In this document: positions 26,986-35,482 of the stretch, in pieces
Numbering within the stretch: position 1 is the stretch's first letter
How the letters are laid out: each line of letters opens with the position of its first letter
Assembly: GCF_900108945.1 (NCBI RefSeq)
Contig: NZ_FNYE01000002.1
Coordinates: forward strand, 310,001-374,000
Direction: 5' to 3'
Origin: Paraburkholderia diazotrophica
GTDB lineage: Bacteria; Pseudomonadota; Gammaproteobacteria; Burkholderiales; Burkholderiaceae
DNA: 64,000 nucleotides
The notes under the pieces: generated by a model
The model's input: only the letters and a program-made list of their open reading frames with translations
What the model was told of the DNA's origin: nothing
Databases searched by the model: none
Made by a program: the position numbers and the translations under genes

Positions 26986-27324
26986 CTACGCGAGCAGTGC
27001 TCGATGGCAAGATAAAACGACATCCGACCTCCTCTCGTTATATGAAGGGCGGGTATACCTAGCACGGAAGCGGGGAGGAAAAGTGCGCCACGACAATTTA
27101 TGACACAAGATGTGCTTGGCCGTTGGGGCTGCATCTCGTTGGATGTTGCGGACATAGCGTGCCCGCGCTTCCATCATGGCGCGTCTCTGTTCAAGCAGAT
27201 CGGGGCGGTGATAGGCCGCTTCGACACTGTTCGCGACAGTGTGTGCATGCGCACGCTCGGCAAGGATCATGAAACGAGCGTCTATGGCAGTGCGCGAGGC
27301 TGCCAGATTTTCAGTGTGTCGAGG
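26986..27324 (-). pseudogene. C-terminal relic of a P4-type tyrosine integrase
   Basis: The minus-strand frame contains AHTVANSVEAAYHRPDLLEQ followed by RRAMMEARARYV. This matches the end of P4-family integrases, where a His-containing helix is followed by the nucleophile tyrosine (the AAY tyrosine) and a conserved LEQRRxMM helix. The rest of the catalytic core (Arg, His-x-x-Arg) and the N-terminal domains are missing: a stop interrupts the frame upstream and cydX begins soon after. It is therefore a dead fragment marking a past insertion. The remaining sequence up to 27374 shows nothing else. Assignment rests on one motif. Confidence 0.6.
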
Positions 27325-27374
27325 TCATGAGACGATAACGGAAGCTACGGCTTTACCCACGCCGCTCCGCCAGC

Positions 27375-27488
27375 TCAACGCTCGTTCGCGTCGCCATCGA
27401 CGGCATGGTTCGCTTCGAGCCACATCACGTTGATGATGCCGAACGCGAGCGCGAGACCAATCCCGAGAATCCAGCTGAAGTACCACAT
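27375..27488 (-). CDS. cydX: cytochrome bd oxidase small subunit CydX
   Basis: A 37-residue single-helix protein. It begins MWYFSWILGIGLALAFGIIN and continues VMWLEANHAVDGDANER. The MWYFxWxLG start and the WLE motif are the CydX signature. It binds the CydAB core and stabilises its hemes. It lies 27 bp after cydB on the same strand. Too short for ordinary gene callers, but the match is clear. Confidence 0.93.
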   Translation of the reverse strand: MWYFSWILGIGLALAFGIINVMWLEANHAVDGDANER

Positions 27489-27515
27489 GGTCGGCTCCTC
27501 TTTTCGAGTCGTGCG

Positions 27516-28652
27516 TCAGTACATCGAGTGATGGTTCTGCTCGATTGCTTCGGCCGTCACTTTGCCGCGCATCACGCGATACACCCAGCTTGTGTAAATG
27601 AGCACGACGGGCAGAAACACGATCACGGCGATAAGCATGATCTGCAGTGTCATCTGACTCGATGTCGAATCCCAGACAGTGAGGCTGCTGCGTCCATCCA
27701 GCGACGACGGCATGATGAACGGAAACATCGAGAAGCCCGCCGTCAGGATCACGCCGATCACCATCAGTGATGTCGACAGAAACGCCGTGCGCTCGAAGCG
27801 CGAGCTTGCGAGCACCAGCGCGAGCACGCCACCGATGATGCCGGCCAAAGGCGCCGCAGTCATCCACGGATACAGCGAGTAGTTCATGAGCCACAGGCCC
27901 GGCGCGCCGATTACGTTTTTCAGCAGCGGATTCGCGACGGTATCGAGCGGGGCCGGTTCGATGATCTGATAGCCGCCGATCAGCGTCGCGATCAGCACGC
28001 CCGCGATCAGAAACAGCGAGACGGCGACGAGCGACGCGATGCGCAACGCGACGGACGCGCGCCGCGCGACGATGCCATCCGCTTTCATCTTCACGAACGC
28101 CGCGCCGTGCGCCGCGAGCATCGACACGCTCAACAGTCCGCACAGCAGCGCAAACGGGTTGAGCAGCGCGATGAAGCTGCCGTGATAGGTGACGCGCAGT
28201 TCCTGATCGAACGCGAACGGCACGCCTTGCAGCAGGTTGCCGAACGCGACGCCGAAGACCAGCGCGGGCACGAAGCCGCCCGCGAACAGCGCCCAGTCCC
28301 ACGCGCTGCGCCAGCGTGGGTTGTCGCGCTTGCCCCGGTAGTCGAAGCCGACGGGTCGGAAGAACAGCGCGAACAGCACGAGCAGCATCGCGAAGTAGAA
28401 GCCCGAGAACGACGCGGCATAAACGAGCGGCCACGCGGCGAACATCGCGCCGCCAGCCGTGATGAGCCACACCTGGTTGCCTTCCCACGTCGCGCCGACG
28501 GTATTGACGACGATGCGCCGCTCCGCGTCCGTTTTGCCGATGAACGGCAGCAGCATGCCCGCGCCCATGTCGAAGCCATCGGTGAGCGCGAAGCCGATCA
28601 GCAGTACGCCGATGAGCGCCCACCAGATCAGTTTGAGAGTTGCGTAATCCAT
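27516..28652 (-). CDS. cydB: cytochrome d ubiquinol oxidase subunit II
   Basis: Membrane subunit of the bd-type quinol oxidase, which reduces oxygen with high affinity and resists cyanide and nitric oxide. The 378 residues begin [20 protein letters not shown] and contain the conserved [12 protein letters not shown] and [20 protein letters not shown]. Helices are spread through the whole length. The start at 28652 fits the family; the open frame upstream to 28787 overlaps cydA and has no features. It is cotranscribed with cydA (43 bp gap) and cydX. Confidence 0.97.
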   Translation of the reverse strand: MDYATLKLIWWALIGVLLIGFALTDGFDMGAGMLLPFIGKTDAERRIVVNTVGATWEGNQVWLITAGGAMFAAWPLVYAASFSGFYFAMLLVLFALFFRPVGFDYRGKRDNPRWRSAWDWALFAGGFVPALVFGVAFGNLLQGVPFAFDQELRVTYHGSFIALLNPFALLCGLLSVSMLAAHGAAFVKMKADGIVARRASVALRIASLVAVSLFLIAGVLIATLIGGYQIIEPAPLDTVANPLLKNVIGAPGLWLMNYSLYPWMTAAPLAGIIGGVLALVLASSRFERTAFLSTSLMVIGVILTAGFSMFPFIMPSSLDGRSSLTVWDSTSSQMTLQIMLIAVIVFLPVVLIYTSWVYRVMRGKVTAEAIEQNHHSMY

Positions 28653-28695
28653 GGCGTCATGTCCCGTGATGCAAGCGTCTCGATGCCGTTCATGC

Positions 28696-30285
28696 TCATG
28701 CGGCCGTGTTCGCGCCGACCGTCGTCGTCTCGGTCCGCTCGTGGTGATAGCGACCCGTGTGCAACGACGACGGACCGAGCCGCGCATACTTGAACATCAG
28801 CGTGATCTCGATGATGAAGAGCGCGGTGTAGAACACGACGAATCCGGCGAGGCTCAGATACAGATCGCCGGCCGTCAGACTCGAGGCGGACAGCGACGTC
28901 GGCAGAATGCCCGCGATGGTCCACGGCTGGCGTCCCAGTTCGGCGACGACCCAGCCGAATTCCGCCGCCAGCCACGGCAGCGGAATCGCCCACACGGCCC
29001 AGCGCAGGAACCAGCGACGGTTGTCGCGCAGCAGCGTGCGCTGCGCGCAGAAGAAGAACGCGAGCACGAATGTCGCGAGGAACAGCAGGCCGAGGCCGAC
29101 CATCAGCCGGAACGACCAGAACACGGGCAGGACGGGCGGGACCGTTTTCTTCGCAGCCTGCTTGATCTGATCAGCCGAGGCGTCGGTGACGTTCCGCGTG
29201 AACTGCTTGAGCATCAGGCCGTAGCCGAGGTCCTGCTTGTGCGCGTCGAACGACGCGCGCGTTTCGTCGCTCGTATCGCCCTGCTTGATCTTTTGCAGCG
29301 CGCCGTACGCGATCATGCCGTTCCTGATGTGCGCTTCGTTGCGCGCCATCAGATCCTTGAGCCCGACGACGGGTTCGTCGAGCGAACGCGTCGCGATGAT
29401 GCCGAGCGCGTAGGGCACACGCAGCGCGTAGTCGGTGCGTTCTTCCTGCTGATTCGGGATGCCGAAGATCGTGAACGGCGCGGGCGGCGGTGCCGTTTCC
29501 CATTCCGATTCGATCGCGGCGAGTTTCATCTGCTGGACTTCGCCCGTCGTGTAGCCCGATTCGTCGCCGAGCACGATTACGCACAGTGTCGACGCGAGGC
29601 CGAATCCCGCTGCGATTGCGAACGAGCGCAACGCAAATTCGGTATCGCGGCGCTTGAGCAGATACCACGACGACAAGCCGAGCACGAACATCGACGCCGT
29701 CACATAACCCGCCGATACCGTGTGCACGAACTTCACCTGCGCGACGGGGTTGAAGATCACGGCGAAGAGACTCGACAGTTCCATGCGCATCGTCTCGTAG
29801 TTGAACTCGGCGCCGACGGGATTATTCATCCAGCCGTTCGCGATGAGAATCCAGAGCGCGGACAGATTCGAGCCGAGCGCGACGAGAAACGTGACCATCA
29901 GATGCTGGACGCGGGACAGCCGGTTCCAGCCGAAGAAAAACAGCCCGACGAAGGTCGATTCGAGAAAGAACGCCATCAGCCCTTCGACGGCGAGCGGCAC
30001 GCCGAAGATGTCGCCGACATAGTGCGAGTAGTACGACCAGTTGGTGCCGAACTGGAATTCGAGCGTGAGCCCTGTGGTGACGCCCATCGCGAAGTTGATG
30101 CCGAACAGCTTGCCCCAGAACTGCGTCATGTCCTTGTAGATCGGCTTGGCCGTCATCACGTAGACGCTCTCCATGATGACGAGCAGCCACGACAGTCCGA
30201 GCGTCAACGGTACGAAGAGAAAGTGATACAGGGCCGTAACGGCGAATTGCAGACGCGAAAGGTCGACGACATCGCTAGCGGGCAT
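28696..30285 (-). CDS. cydA: cytochrome d ubiquinol oxidase subunit I
   Basis: Catalytic subunit carrying hemes b558, b595 and d. The 529 residues begin [20 protein letters not shown] with the conserved [17 protein letters not shown] helix containing a heme-ligand histidine. [20 protein letters not shown] holds the conserved Glu residues of the oxygen-reduction site. The periplasmic Q-loop (about 250-380) binds quinol. ATG 30285 has AAGGTG six bases before it, and the frame's GTG at 30294 is the alternative. Its start overlaps the end of cydP. Confidence 0.97.
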   Translation of the reverse strand: MPASDVVDLSRLQFAVTALYHFLFVPLTLGLSWLLVIMESVYVMTAKPIYKDMTQFWGKLFGINFAMGVTTGLTLEFQFGTNWSYYSHYVGDIFGVPLAVEGLMAFFLESTFVGLFFFGWNRLSRVQHLMVTFLVALGSNLSALWILIANGWMNNPVGAEFNYETMRMELSSLFAVIFNPVAQVKFVHTVSAGYVTASMFVLGLSSWYLLKRRDTEFALRSFAIAAGFGLASTLCVIVLGDESGYTTGEVQQMKLAAIESEWETAPPPAPFTIFGIPNQQEERTDYALRVPYALGIIATRSLDEPVVGLKDLMARNEAHIRNGMIAYGALQKIKQGDTSDETRASFDAHKQDLGYGLMLKQFTRNVTDASADQIKQAAKKTVPPVLPVFWSFRLMVGLGLLFLATFVLAFFFCAQRTLLRDNRRWFLRWAVWAIPLPWLAAEFGWVVAELGRQPWTIAGILPTSLSASSLTAGDLYLSLAGFVVFYTALFIIEITLMFKYARLGPSSLHTGRYHHERTETTTVGANTAA

Positions 30286-30535
30286 GGTTGTCACCTTGGG
30301 AGGGAGGCGAGACGGGCACGGAGAGCAGTGCCTGGGCGACCTGCGCGGGCGGCAGTGACATGTGCTGCGCCTGCGGATGATCGAAGAACGCGAGCTTGAG
30401 CGCGAGCAGAAGCGCGAATTTGACGGCGAGGACGATCGCGATATCGCGTGCGAAGGTCGGGCCGCGGGCCCACGCGACGATGCGGCTGCTGAGCGCGCGG
30501 CGTGAAGGATTCCTATGATTGAGCGTTATGGCCAT
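30275..30535 (-). CDS. cydP: cytochrome oxidase putative small subunit CydP
   Basis: An 86-residue protein with a basic N-terminus, one membrane helix (about 30-48; DIAIVLAVKFALLLALKLAF) and a Pro/Gln-rich tail. Proteins of this size and shape directly precede cydA in betaproteobacteria and gammaproteobacteria and are annotated as CydP. The role is not established; an assembly function is inferred from position. It overlaps the cydA start by 11 bp. ATG 30535 was chosen because the upstream part of the open frame (to 30670) shows no features. Confidence 0.82.
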   Translation of the reverse strand: MAITLNHRNPSRRALSSRIVAWARGPTFARDIAIVLAVKFALLLALKLAFFDHPQAQHMSLPPAQVAQALLSVPVSPPSQGDNHAR

Positions 30536-30680
30536 GATCGATTGGCAACGACACCGCGCCGGATGCTCCGGCAGGACCCAGCGCCGGAGACAGCCGCACT
30601 GGCGCATGCATAACGATTGTAGGAATAGTCTGTCGGTTGGAGGCGCGTCATCGCGTCGCGAGCCCGGCAATGCTTCACCA

Positions 30681-30709
30681 CTAATAGGCCACCTTCCGCA
30701 TCAGGTCAA
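30681..30709 (-). promoter_or_regulatory. candidate promoter for cydPABX
   Basis: On the minus strand TTGACC (30709-30704) is followed after 17 bases by TATTAG (30686-30681). The -35 box matches 5 of 6 positions and the -10 box 4 of 6. It lies about 145 bp before cydP. Confidence 0.42.
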
Positions 30710-30761
30710 GGCGAGCGCTCGCCGGTGACTCGCGGTGATGCAGCTTCTGACGATGCCAAAC

Positions 30762-30794
30762 AAAAAGCCCTGCCTTCTTTCGAAAGGCAGGGCT
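30762..30794 (-). terminator. rho-independent terminator of rpoH
   Basis: An 11-bp stem AGCCCTGCCTT (30766-30776) and AAGGCAGGGCT (30784-30794) with a 7-base loop. On the minus strand it is followed by TTTTG, as expected for rpoH, whose stop lies 60 bp upstream. Confidence 0.88.
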
Positions 30795-30853
30795 CGGCGG
30801 AGGTTCGATGCGGCTTTCAGCCGCCCGATGCTTCTATGACTGTTTCTCCGACG

Positions 30854-31789
30854 TTACGCATACTCGGCTAGCGCGGTGCGCATCTTCTTCATCGCGCTTG
30901 CTTCGATCTGACGGATGCGCTCAGCCGACACGCCGAATTCGTCGGCGAGTTCGTGCAGCGTCGAGCCGCCCGACCCGTCGTCTTCCACTTGCAGCCAGCG
31001 CGCTTCGATGATGCGGCGGCTGCGCGGATCGAGCGACTCCAGCGCGCTCGCGATACCGTCGCTTTGCAGGCGGTCGCGCTGGCGCGCAGCCAGCACGGCT
31101 GTCGGCTCGTTGTGCGAATCGGCCAGGTAGGCGATCGGGGCGAATGCTTCTTCGCCGTCCTCGACCTGTCCTTCGAGCGCGATATCGCCGCCCGACAGAC
31201 GCGTTTCCATCTCGGCCACTTCCTCGCGCTTCACGTTCAGCTCTTTCGCGAGACCGTCGATCTCGTCAGGCGTGAACGACTGCAACCCTTGCTTGTGGCT
31301 GCGCAGGTTGAAGAACAGCTTGCGTTGCGCCTTGGTCGTCGCCACTTTCACCGTGCGCCAGTTGCGCAGGATGTATTCGTGGATCTCAGCCTTGATCCAG
31401 TGCATCGCGTACGACACGAGGCGCACGTTCTGCTCCGGGTCGAAGCGCTTCACGGCCTTCATCAGGCCGATGTTGCCTTCCTGGATCAGGTCGGAGTGCG
31501 GCAGACCATACCCGAGGTAGTTGCGCGCGATCGACACGACCAGTCGCAAATGCGACAGGACGAGCCGGCGCGCGGCGTCCAAGTTGTTGTGCTCGCGGTA
31601 TTCGGTGGCGAACTGGCGCTCTTCTGCCGGCGTCAGCATCGGAATCCGGTTCACGGCCTGGATGTAGGCGTCGATATTGCCCAGCTGGCCGGGCAGAAGA
31701 GAAGCATGCGAGAGCGTCAGCGCACCTGCCGAACCGGCCTTGGCCGACGACGGGCTCAGAGTACTCGGAAGGGTCAATGTGTTGCTCAC
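30854..31789 (-). CDS. rpoH: RNA polymerase heat-shock sigma factor RpoH (sigma-32)
   Basis: Directs RNA polymerase to heat-shock promoters. The 311 residues contain region 2 (RLVVSIARNYLGYGLPHSDL and EGNIGLMKAVKRFDPEQNVR, RLVSYAMHWIKAEIHEYILR) and the RpoH box (QRKLFFNLR), which separates sigma-32 from other sigma factors. Region 4 ends with STLHELADEFGVSAERIRQIEASAMKK. The start is probably GTG 31789, with AAGGAG eight bases upstream; a longer frame back to 31825 lacks this. A perfect CIRCE element lies 55 bp upstream. Confidence 0.96.
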   Translation of the reverse strand: MSNTLTLPSTLSPSSAKAGSAGALTLSHASLLPGQLGNIDAYIQAVNRIPMLTPAEERQFATEYREHNNLDAARRLVLSHLRLVVSIARNYLGYGLPHSDLIQEGNIGLMKAVKRFDPEQNVRLVSYAMHWIKAEIHEYILRNWRTVKVATTKAQRKLFFNLRSHKQGLQSFTPDEIDGLAKELNVKREEVAEMETRLSGGDIALEGQVEDGEEAFAPIAYLADSHNEPTAVLAARQRDRLQSDGIASALESLDPRSRRIIEARWLQVEDDGSGGSTLHELADEFGVSAERIRQIEASAMKKMRTALAEYA

Positions 31790-32143
31790 GTAGCAAACTC
31801 CTTTATTCAGACAAAAGTATGGCAAAGCCAGACCACGATGGATGTTAGCACTCTCGTATGCAGAGTGCTAATACTTAGAGCCCATAGGGATATCCAAGTT
31901 CCCAATCGCCTATCGAAATTCACATGTCAATAGTATTGTACCTCGTCTGCTAGTTCTCTACCGAACGCGTAGCATCCATCGCCTGAAGCAGGAAATCGCA
32001 ATCATCAGTAAGATTTTTTCAGAAACGGAACCAGTTATTTGCGACTTTTCGGTTGTTTTTAAAGGGTCCGATAATTGCTGCCGTCTCTAAAATGTCGCTG
32101 CGCGAGCTTTGCCGCTCAACCCTGAAATCTCAGTGGACACACG
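31790..32143. other. 354 bp divergent region between rpoH and pagL
   Basis: Carries the CIRCE element (31845-31871) close to rpoH. A consensus-like TTGACA occurs on the minus strand near 31930, without a clear -10 partner at normal spacing. The pagL side is AT-richer, with several T-runs, and no confident promoter was found. Confidence 0.6.
31845..31871. promoter_or_regulatory. perfect CIRCE element (HrcA operator) upstream of rpoH
   Basis: TTAGCACTC (31845-31853), nine bases, then GAGTGCTAA (31863-31871): an exact match to the CIRCE consensus, the binding site of the heat-shock repressor HrcA. It lies 55 bp before the rpoH GTG start, about where the transcript should begin, so HrcA would repress rpoH at low temperature. 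Confidence 0.93.
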
Positions 32144-32707
32144 ATGGAAGAAAAGAACAAGGCTTGGTGTGGTCTGGTACTTAGGTGCGCTGCAGCGGTG
32201 GCGTTTTTGGGCGTGTGCGAGTCCGCTTTGGCGGACCAGTTGGGCATGCAGATTGCAAGCGGCCTCGGCGATCACCATGTGCGCAAGCTCGATCTGGGCT
32301 TCGTCTGGGACCCGAATCTGACCTGGTGGGAAATCGGCGGCTGGCACTTCGCGCTGATCGGCGAGGCGCACGCCGCGTGGTGGCATACGGACGAAGGCAA
32401 CGTCCACAACAACATCGGCGAATTCGGCGTCACGCCCATTGTGCGGTTCATCAAGGGCTCGGGAGCGTTCCGGCCGTTCGTCGAGGCGGGCGTCGGCGTG
32501 CGCGTGCTGACCAGTCCGCGAATTTCTTCGACCTTCTCGTTGGGCTCCGCGTTCCAGTTCGCCGACATGGTGGGCGCGGGCGCGCAATTCGGCTCGCATC
32601 AGCAGTATGAGCTTGGCTATCGTTTTCAGCATGTCTCGAACGGCGGTATCAAAGAGCCGAATCCTGGTATAAATTTCCACCAGGTTTACGTGCAGTACAA
32701 CTTCTGA
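32144..32707 (+). CDS. pagL: lipid A 3-O-deacylase PagL
   Basis: Outer-membrane beta-barrel enzyme that removes the 3-O acyl chain of lipid A. The 187 residues start with a signal peptide ending near ESALA-D, followed by a strand-rich barrel. The catalytic region is FQHVSNGGIKEPNPGIN near the C-terminus, where the His and Ser of the HxSN motif and the following Glu match the PagL catalytic residues. The protein ends in YVQYNF, a C-terminal aromatic typical of outer-membrane barrels. Single gene, divergent from rpoH. Confidence 0.9.
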   Translation: MEEKNKAWCGLVLRCAAAVAFLGVCESALADQLGMQIASGLGDHHVRKLDLGFVWDPNLTWWEIGGWHFALIGEAHAAWWHTDEGNVHNNIGEFGVTPIVRFIKGSGAFRPFVEAGVGVRVLTSPRISSTFSLGSAFQFADMVGAGAQFGSHQQYELGYRFQHVSNGGIKEPNPGINFHQVYVQYNF

Positions 32708-32751
32708 CGACGGCCGCCGTTGCAGGCCCTGTCGTCCTGGGGGCGAACGCA

Positions 32752-33135
32752 ATGGCGGCAAAAGTGATCGAGGCGATTCGCGGGCTGGAGCGCGATCGCT
32801 TTCGCGCGATGGTCGAAGGCAATGGGCAGCAGCTCGACGCGCTGCTCTCCGACAACGTCATTTACGTCCACACGAACGGCAAGCGCGAGTCGAAGCAGCA
32901 GTTCATCGACGCGATCACGGCCGGACGCCGCCGCTATCGGCAGATCGAGATCCAGTCGCAGGATGTGCTGCCCGTCGGCCGCGAGACGTGCGTGGTCACG
33001 GGGCGCGCGCTGATCGAGATGGAGGCCAACAGCGGCGCGCTGCTCTTTCCGATCGCTTACACCGCAATTCAGGCGCAGGAAGACGGAAGGTGGCGGCTGA
33101 TCGCCTGGCAAGCGACGCGTTGCGCAATCGAGTGA
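32752..33135 (+). CDS. nuclear transport factor 2 family protein (DUF4440-like)
   Basis: A 127-residue cone-shaped NTF2-like protein. The pattern LERDRFRAMVEGNGQQLDAL followed by LLSDNVIYVHTNGKRESKQQ and a C-terminal DGRWRLIAWQATR is typical of the SnoaL/DUF4440 group. Members include isomerases, dehydratases and non-enzymatic binders, so no reaction is assigned. It is 44 bp downstream of pagL on the same strand. Confidence 0.82.
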   Translation: MAAKVIEAIRGLERDRFRAMVEGNGQQLDALLSDNVIYVHTNGKRESKQQFIDAITAGRRRYRQIEIQSQDVLPVGRETCVVTGRALIEMEANSGALLFPIAYTAIQAQEDGRWRLIAWQATRCAIE

Positions 33136-33280
33136 CGCGGATCGCGCAATCACTCTGTTACTGACGGCGCCGCCTCGTGAGCGGGCCGTGTGCGCCGCGG
33201 TGATGTGAACCGTCGGCGCTGGCGCTTGGGCGTTGCTACCCGCGCGTCTTGCCAGCGGGGCCTCGCGTTTATCCCCAGTT

Positions 33281-34939
33281 TTACGCCGCAACCCGCCGGT
33301 CCACCGTCGGCCAGACCGCGCGATTGACGCCGCTGACGACGGCATCGACTACTGCCACCATTTCATCTTCCGCGACGCCTACCCCGTGCCGCATCGGCTG
33401 CTCGCCGACACGGCAGCCGACAAACACGGCCGTGCGCCCGTCCGTCGTGCGTGCGGTCTCGAACGACGTGATGTCGACGGGCTGCTTCGCCGCCACCGAC
33501 ATTTGCTGCGCGACGGCCTTTGCATATGCCTCGTGACCGTCGACGCGGGTCGCCGCCGTCGCGGGCACGCCGATCTCGCGCTTGTTCCAGCGGACCGTCG
33601 ATCCGTTCACGCGCTGCGCCGGACCTTCCGTCTGGAAGTATTCGCGCGCGAAGAGCGCGCAGATCGCGTCGCCCGTCACTTCTTCGCCCGACTGGTCGGC
33701 GACTGTCTGCACGGCGTGGCTGAATTCGATCTGCACGCGGCGCGGCGGCGCGAAGCCCATGCCGCGTTCGAGCAGATACGTCGCGCCGCCCTTGCCGGAC
33801 TGGCTGTTCACGCGAATCACCGCGTCGTAGCTGCGTCCGACGTCGGCGGGATCAACGGGCAGATACGGCACTTCCCAGATGGCGCCCGCTTTCTGCTGCG
33901 CGAAGCCCTTGCGGATCGCGTCCTGATGCGAGCCGGAAAACGCCGTGTAGACGAGATCGCCCGCATACGGATGGCGCGGATGCACGGGAATCTGGTTGCA
34001 GCGCTCGACGACGCGCCGCACTCCGTCGATATCCGAGAAGTCGAGCCCCGGATCGACGCCCTGCGTGTACAGGTTCATCGCGAGCGTCACGATGTCGACG
34101 TTGCCGGTGCGCTCGCCGTTGCCGAACAGGCATCCTTCGACGCGATCCGCGCCTGCCATCAACGCGAGCTCGGCCGCCGCGACGGCCGTGCCGCGATCGT
34201 TATGCGGATGCACCGACAACACGATGCTGTCGCGGTAGCCGAGATTGCGGTCCATCCACTCGATCTGATCGGCGAAGACGTTCGGCGTCGCGGCTTCGAC
34301 GGTGGCGGGCAGATTCACGATCATCTTGTGATCGCGCGTCGGGCGCCACGTCTGCGCGACGGCATCGCAGACTTCGCGCGCGAACGGCAGCTCGCTCATG
34401 CTGAACGTCTCCGGCGAGTACTGATAGGTCCAGTGCGTCTGCGGACGGGCATCCGCGTGCTCGCGGATCATGCGCGTGCCCGCGACGGCCAGCGCCTTGA
34501 CCTCTTCCTTCGACTGGTCGAACACGATCTTGCGGAACGACGGGCAGATCGCGTTGTACAGGTGGACGATCGCGCGCGGCACGCCTTCGAGCGCCTCGAA
34601 CGTACGCGCGATCAACTCTTCGCGCGATTGCACGAGCACTTCGATCGTCACGTCGTCGGGAATGCGCTTTTCGTCGATCAGCTGGCGGACGAAGTCGAAA
34701 TCGGTTTGCGACGCCGACGGAAAGCCGACTTCGATTTCCTTGAAGCCGATCTGGACGAGCATCTCGAAGAACTCAGTCTTTTGCTCGATGCTCATCGGCT
34801 CGATCAGCGACTGGTTGCCGTCGCGCAGATCGGTGCTCATCCAGATGGGCGCGCGCTCGATCGCGCGGCTGGGCCATTTGCGCCCGGTCAGACGGACGGC
34901 GGGGAAGGGGCGATATTTCTCGGCAGGGTTGCGCAACAT
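33281..34939 (-). CDS. leuA: 2-isopropylmalate synthase
   Basis: First committed step of leucine synthesis: acetyl-CoA plus 2-oxoisovalerate to 2-isopropylmalate. The TIM-barrel catalytic part has [18 protein letters not shown] near the N-terminus and the metal-binding [40 protein letters not shown] follows. The C-terminal third is the leucine-binding allosteric domain. Length is 552 residues, the longer class II form. ATG 34939 follows ACGAGGCTCACC. A possible leader ORF lies just upstream. It stands alone, away from other leu genes. Confidence 0.97.
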   Translation of the reverse strand: MLRNPAEKYRPFPAVRLTGRKWPSRAIERAPIWMSTDLRDGNQSLIEPMSIEQKTEFFEMLVQIGFKEIEVGFPSASQTDFDFVRQLIDEKRIPDDVTIEVLVQSREELIARTFEALEGVPRAIVHLYNAICPSFRKIVFDQSKEEVKALAVAGTRMIREHADARPQTHWTYQYSPETFSMSELPFAREVCDAVAQTWRPTRDHKMIVNLPATVEAATPNVFADQIEWMDRNLGYRDSIVLSVHPHNDRGTAVAAAELALMAGADRVEGCLFGNGERTGNVDIVTLAMNLYTQGVDPGLDFSDIDGVRRVVERCNQIPVHPRHPYAGDLVYTAFSGSHQDAIRKGFAQQKAGAIWEVPYLPVDPADVGRSYDAVIRVNSQSGKGGATYLLERGMGFAPPRRVQIEFSHAVQTVADQSGEEVTGDAICALFAREYFQTEGPAQRVNGSTVRWNKREIGVPATAATRVDGHEAYAKAVAQQMSVAAKQPVDITSFETARTTDGRTAVFVGCRVGEQPMRHGVGVAEDEMVAVVDAVVSGVNRAVWPTVDRRVAA

Positions 34940-34960
34940 GGTGAGCCTCGTTCGTTTCGT

Positions 34961-35125
34961 TTAGTCGTGTGCTGGGTGATGTGGCGTCGAGCGGCTGGCG
35001 GGCTGCCACGGATGCACGTCCCGCAAGCCGGGCGCTAGCGGGAGCAACGAGCGGGCGCGGACGAAGAACATCGTCGGGACGACGACGCAGGCAACGATCG
35101 GTACTGAAGCCCATGCAACGTGCAT
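34961..35125 (-). CDS. possible leader or small ORF upstream of leuA
   Basis: A 54-codon frame reading MHVAWASVPIVACVVVPTMF, then FVRARSLLPLAPG and a Pro/His-rich tail. GAGGGT lies four bases before the ATG, and the stop is 21 bp before leuA. The hydrophobic Val-rich half and the LLPLAPGL segment make either a small membrane protein or a branched-chain amino acid leader peptide possible. I see no long leucine run. Whether it is translated is unknown. Confidence 0.35.
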   Translation of the reverse strand: MHVAWASVPIVACVVVPTMFFVRARSLLPLAPGLRDVHPWQPASRSTPHHPAHD

Positions 35126-35482
35126 TTGACCCTCGCGATTCGTCCGAGCGGTAAACGGACGAATACAGACGACTACAGGTTTTGAAGGAACTACGGACTG
35201 GGGTGAATCAGGAACAACAGGAACTGCTTGGGAGGACCGCGTGAGCCGCTGTGGCAACTGCGCGCGGCGCTACGCCTGGCTTACGCTAGACGTAGCGATA
35301 GGGGCCGCGCTAGGCGGCCGAGGGTAATTCGGAGGGTGTTCGGGTAAGAACGCATTCGCAGAAGATAAGCGAGGCCATGCGTGGCTGTCAACACGCCGCG
35401 GCTTCGCGATGCTCTTCTGACCGTGCTCGCCGCGGCCATTCGCGGCGGTTCACAACGTTTGTGAAGCAGCTGTATGCCTTCA
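35126..35482. other. 357 bp non-coding region upstream of the leuA leader frame
   Basis: Contains a stem with arms CGCTACG (35268-35274) and CGTAGCG (35291-35297) and a GGCCGC/GGCGGCC stem near 35303-35320. These could be leader-RNA structures of leuA. No gene is supported. Confidence 0.45.

Larger units (their letters stand above)
30536..30853. other. 318 bp region between rpoH and cydP
   Basis: Non-coding stretch holding the candidate cyd promoter (30681-30709) and the rpoH terminator (30762-30794). I see no FNR/ANR-type TTGAT-N4-ATCAA box, although cyd operons are often oxygen-regulated. Confidence 0.6.

Noticed and set aside
28651..30399. Plus-strand frame of 582 codons over cydA
   Set aside because: Glu/Arg-rich low-complexity composition opposite a clear cytochrome bd gene.
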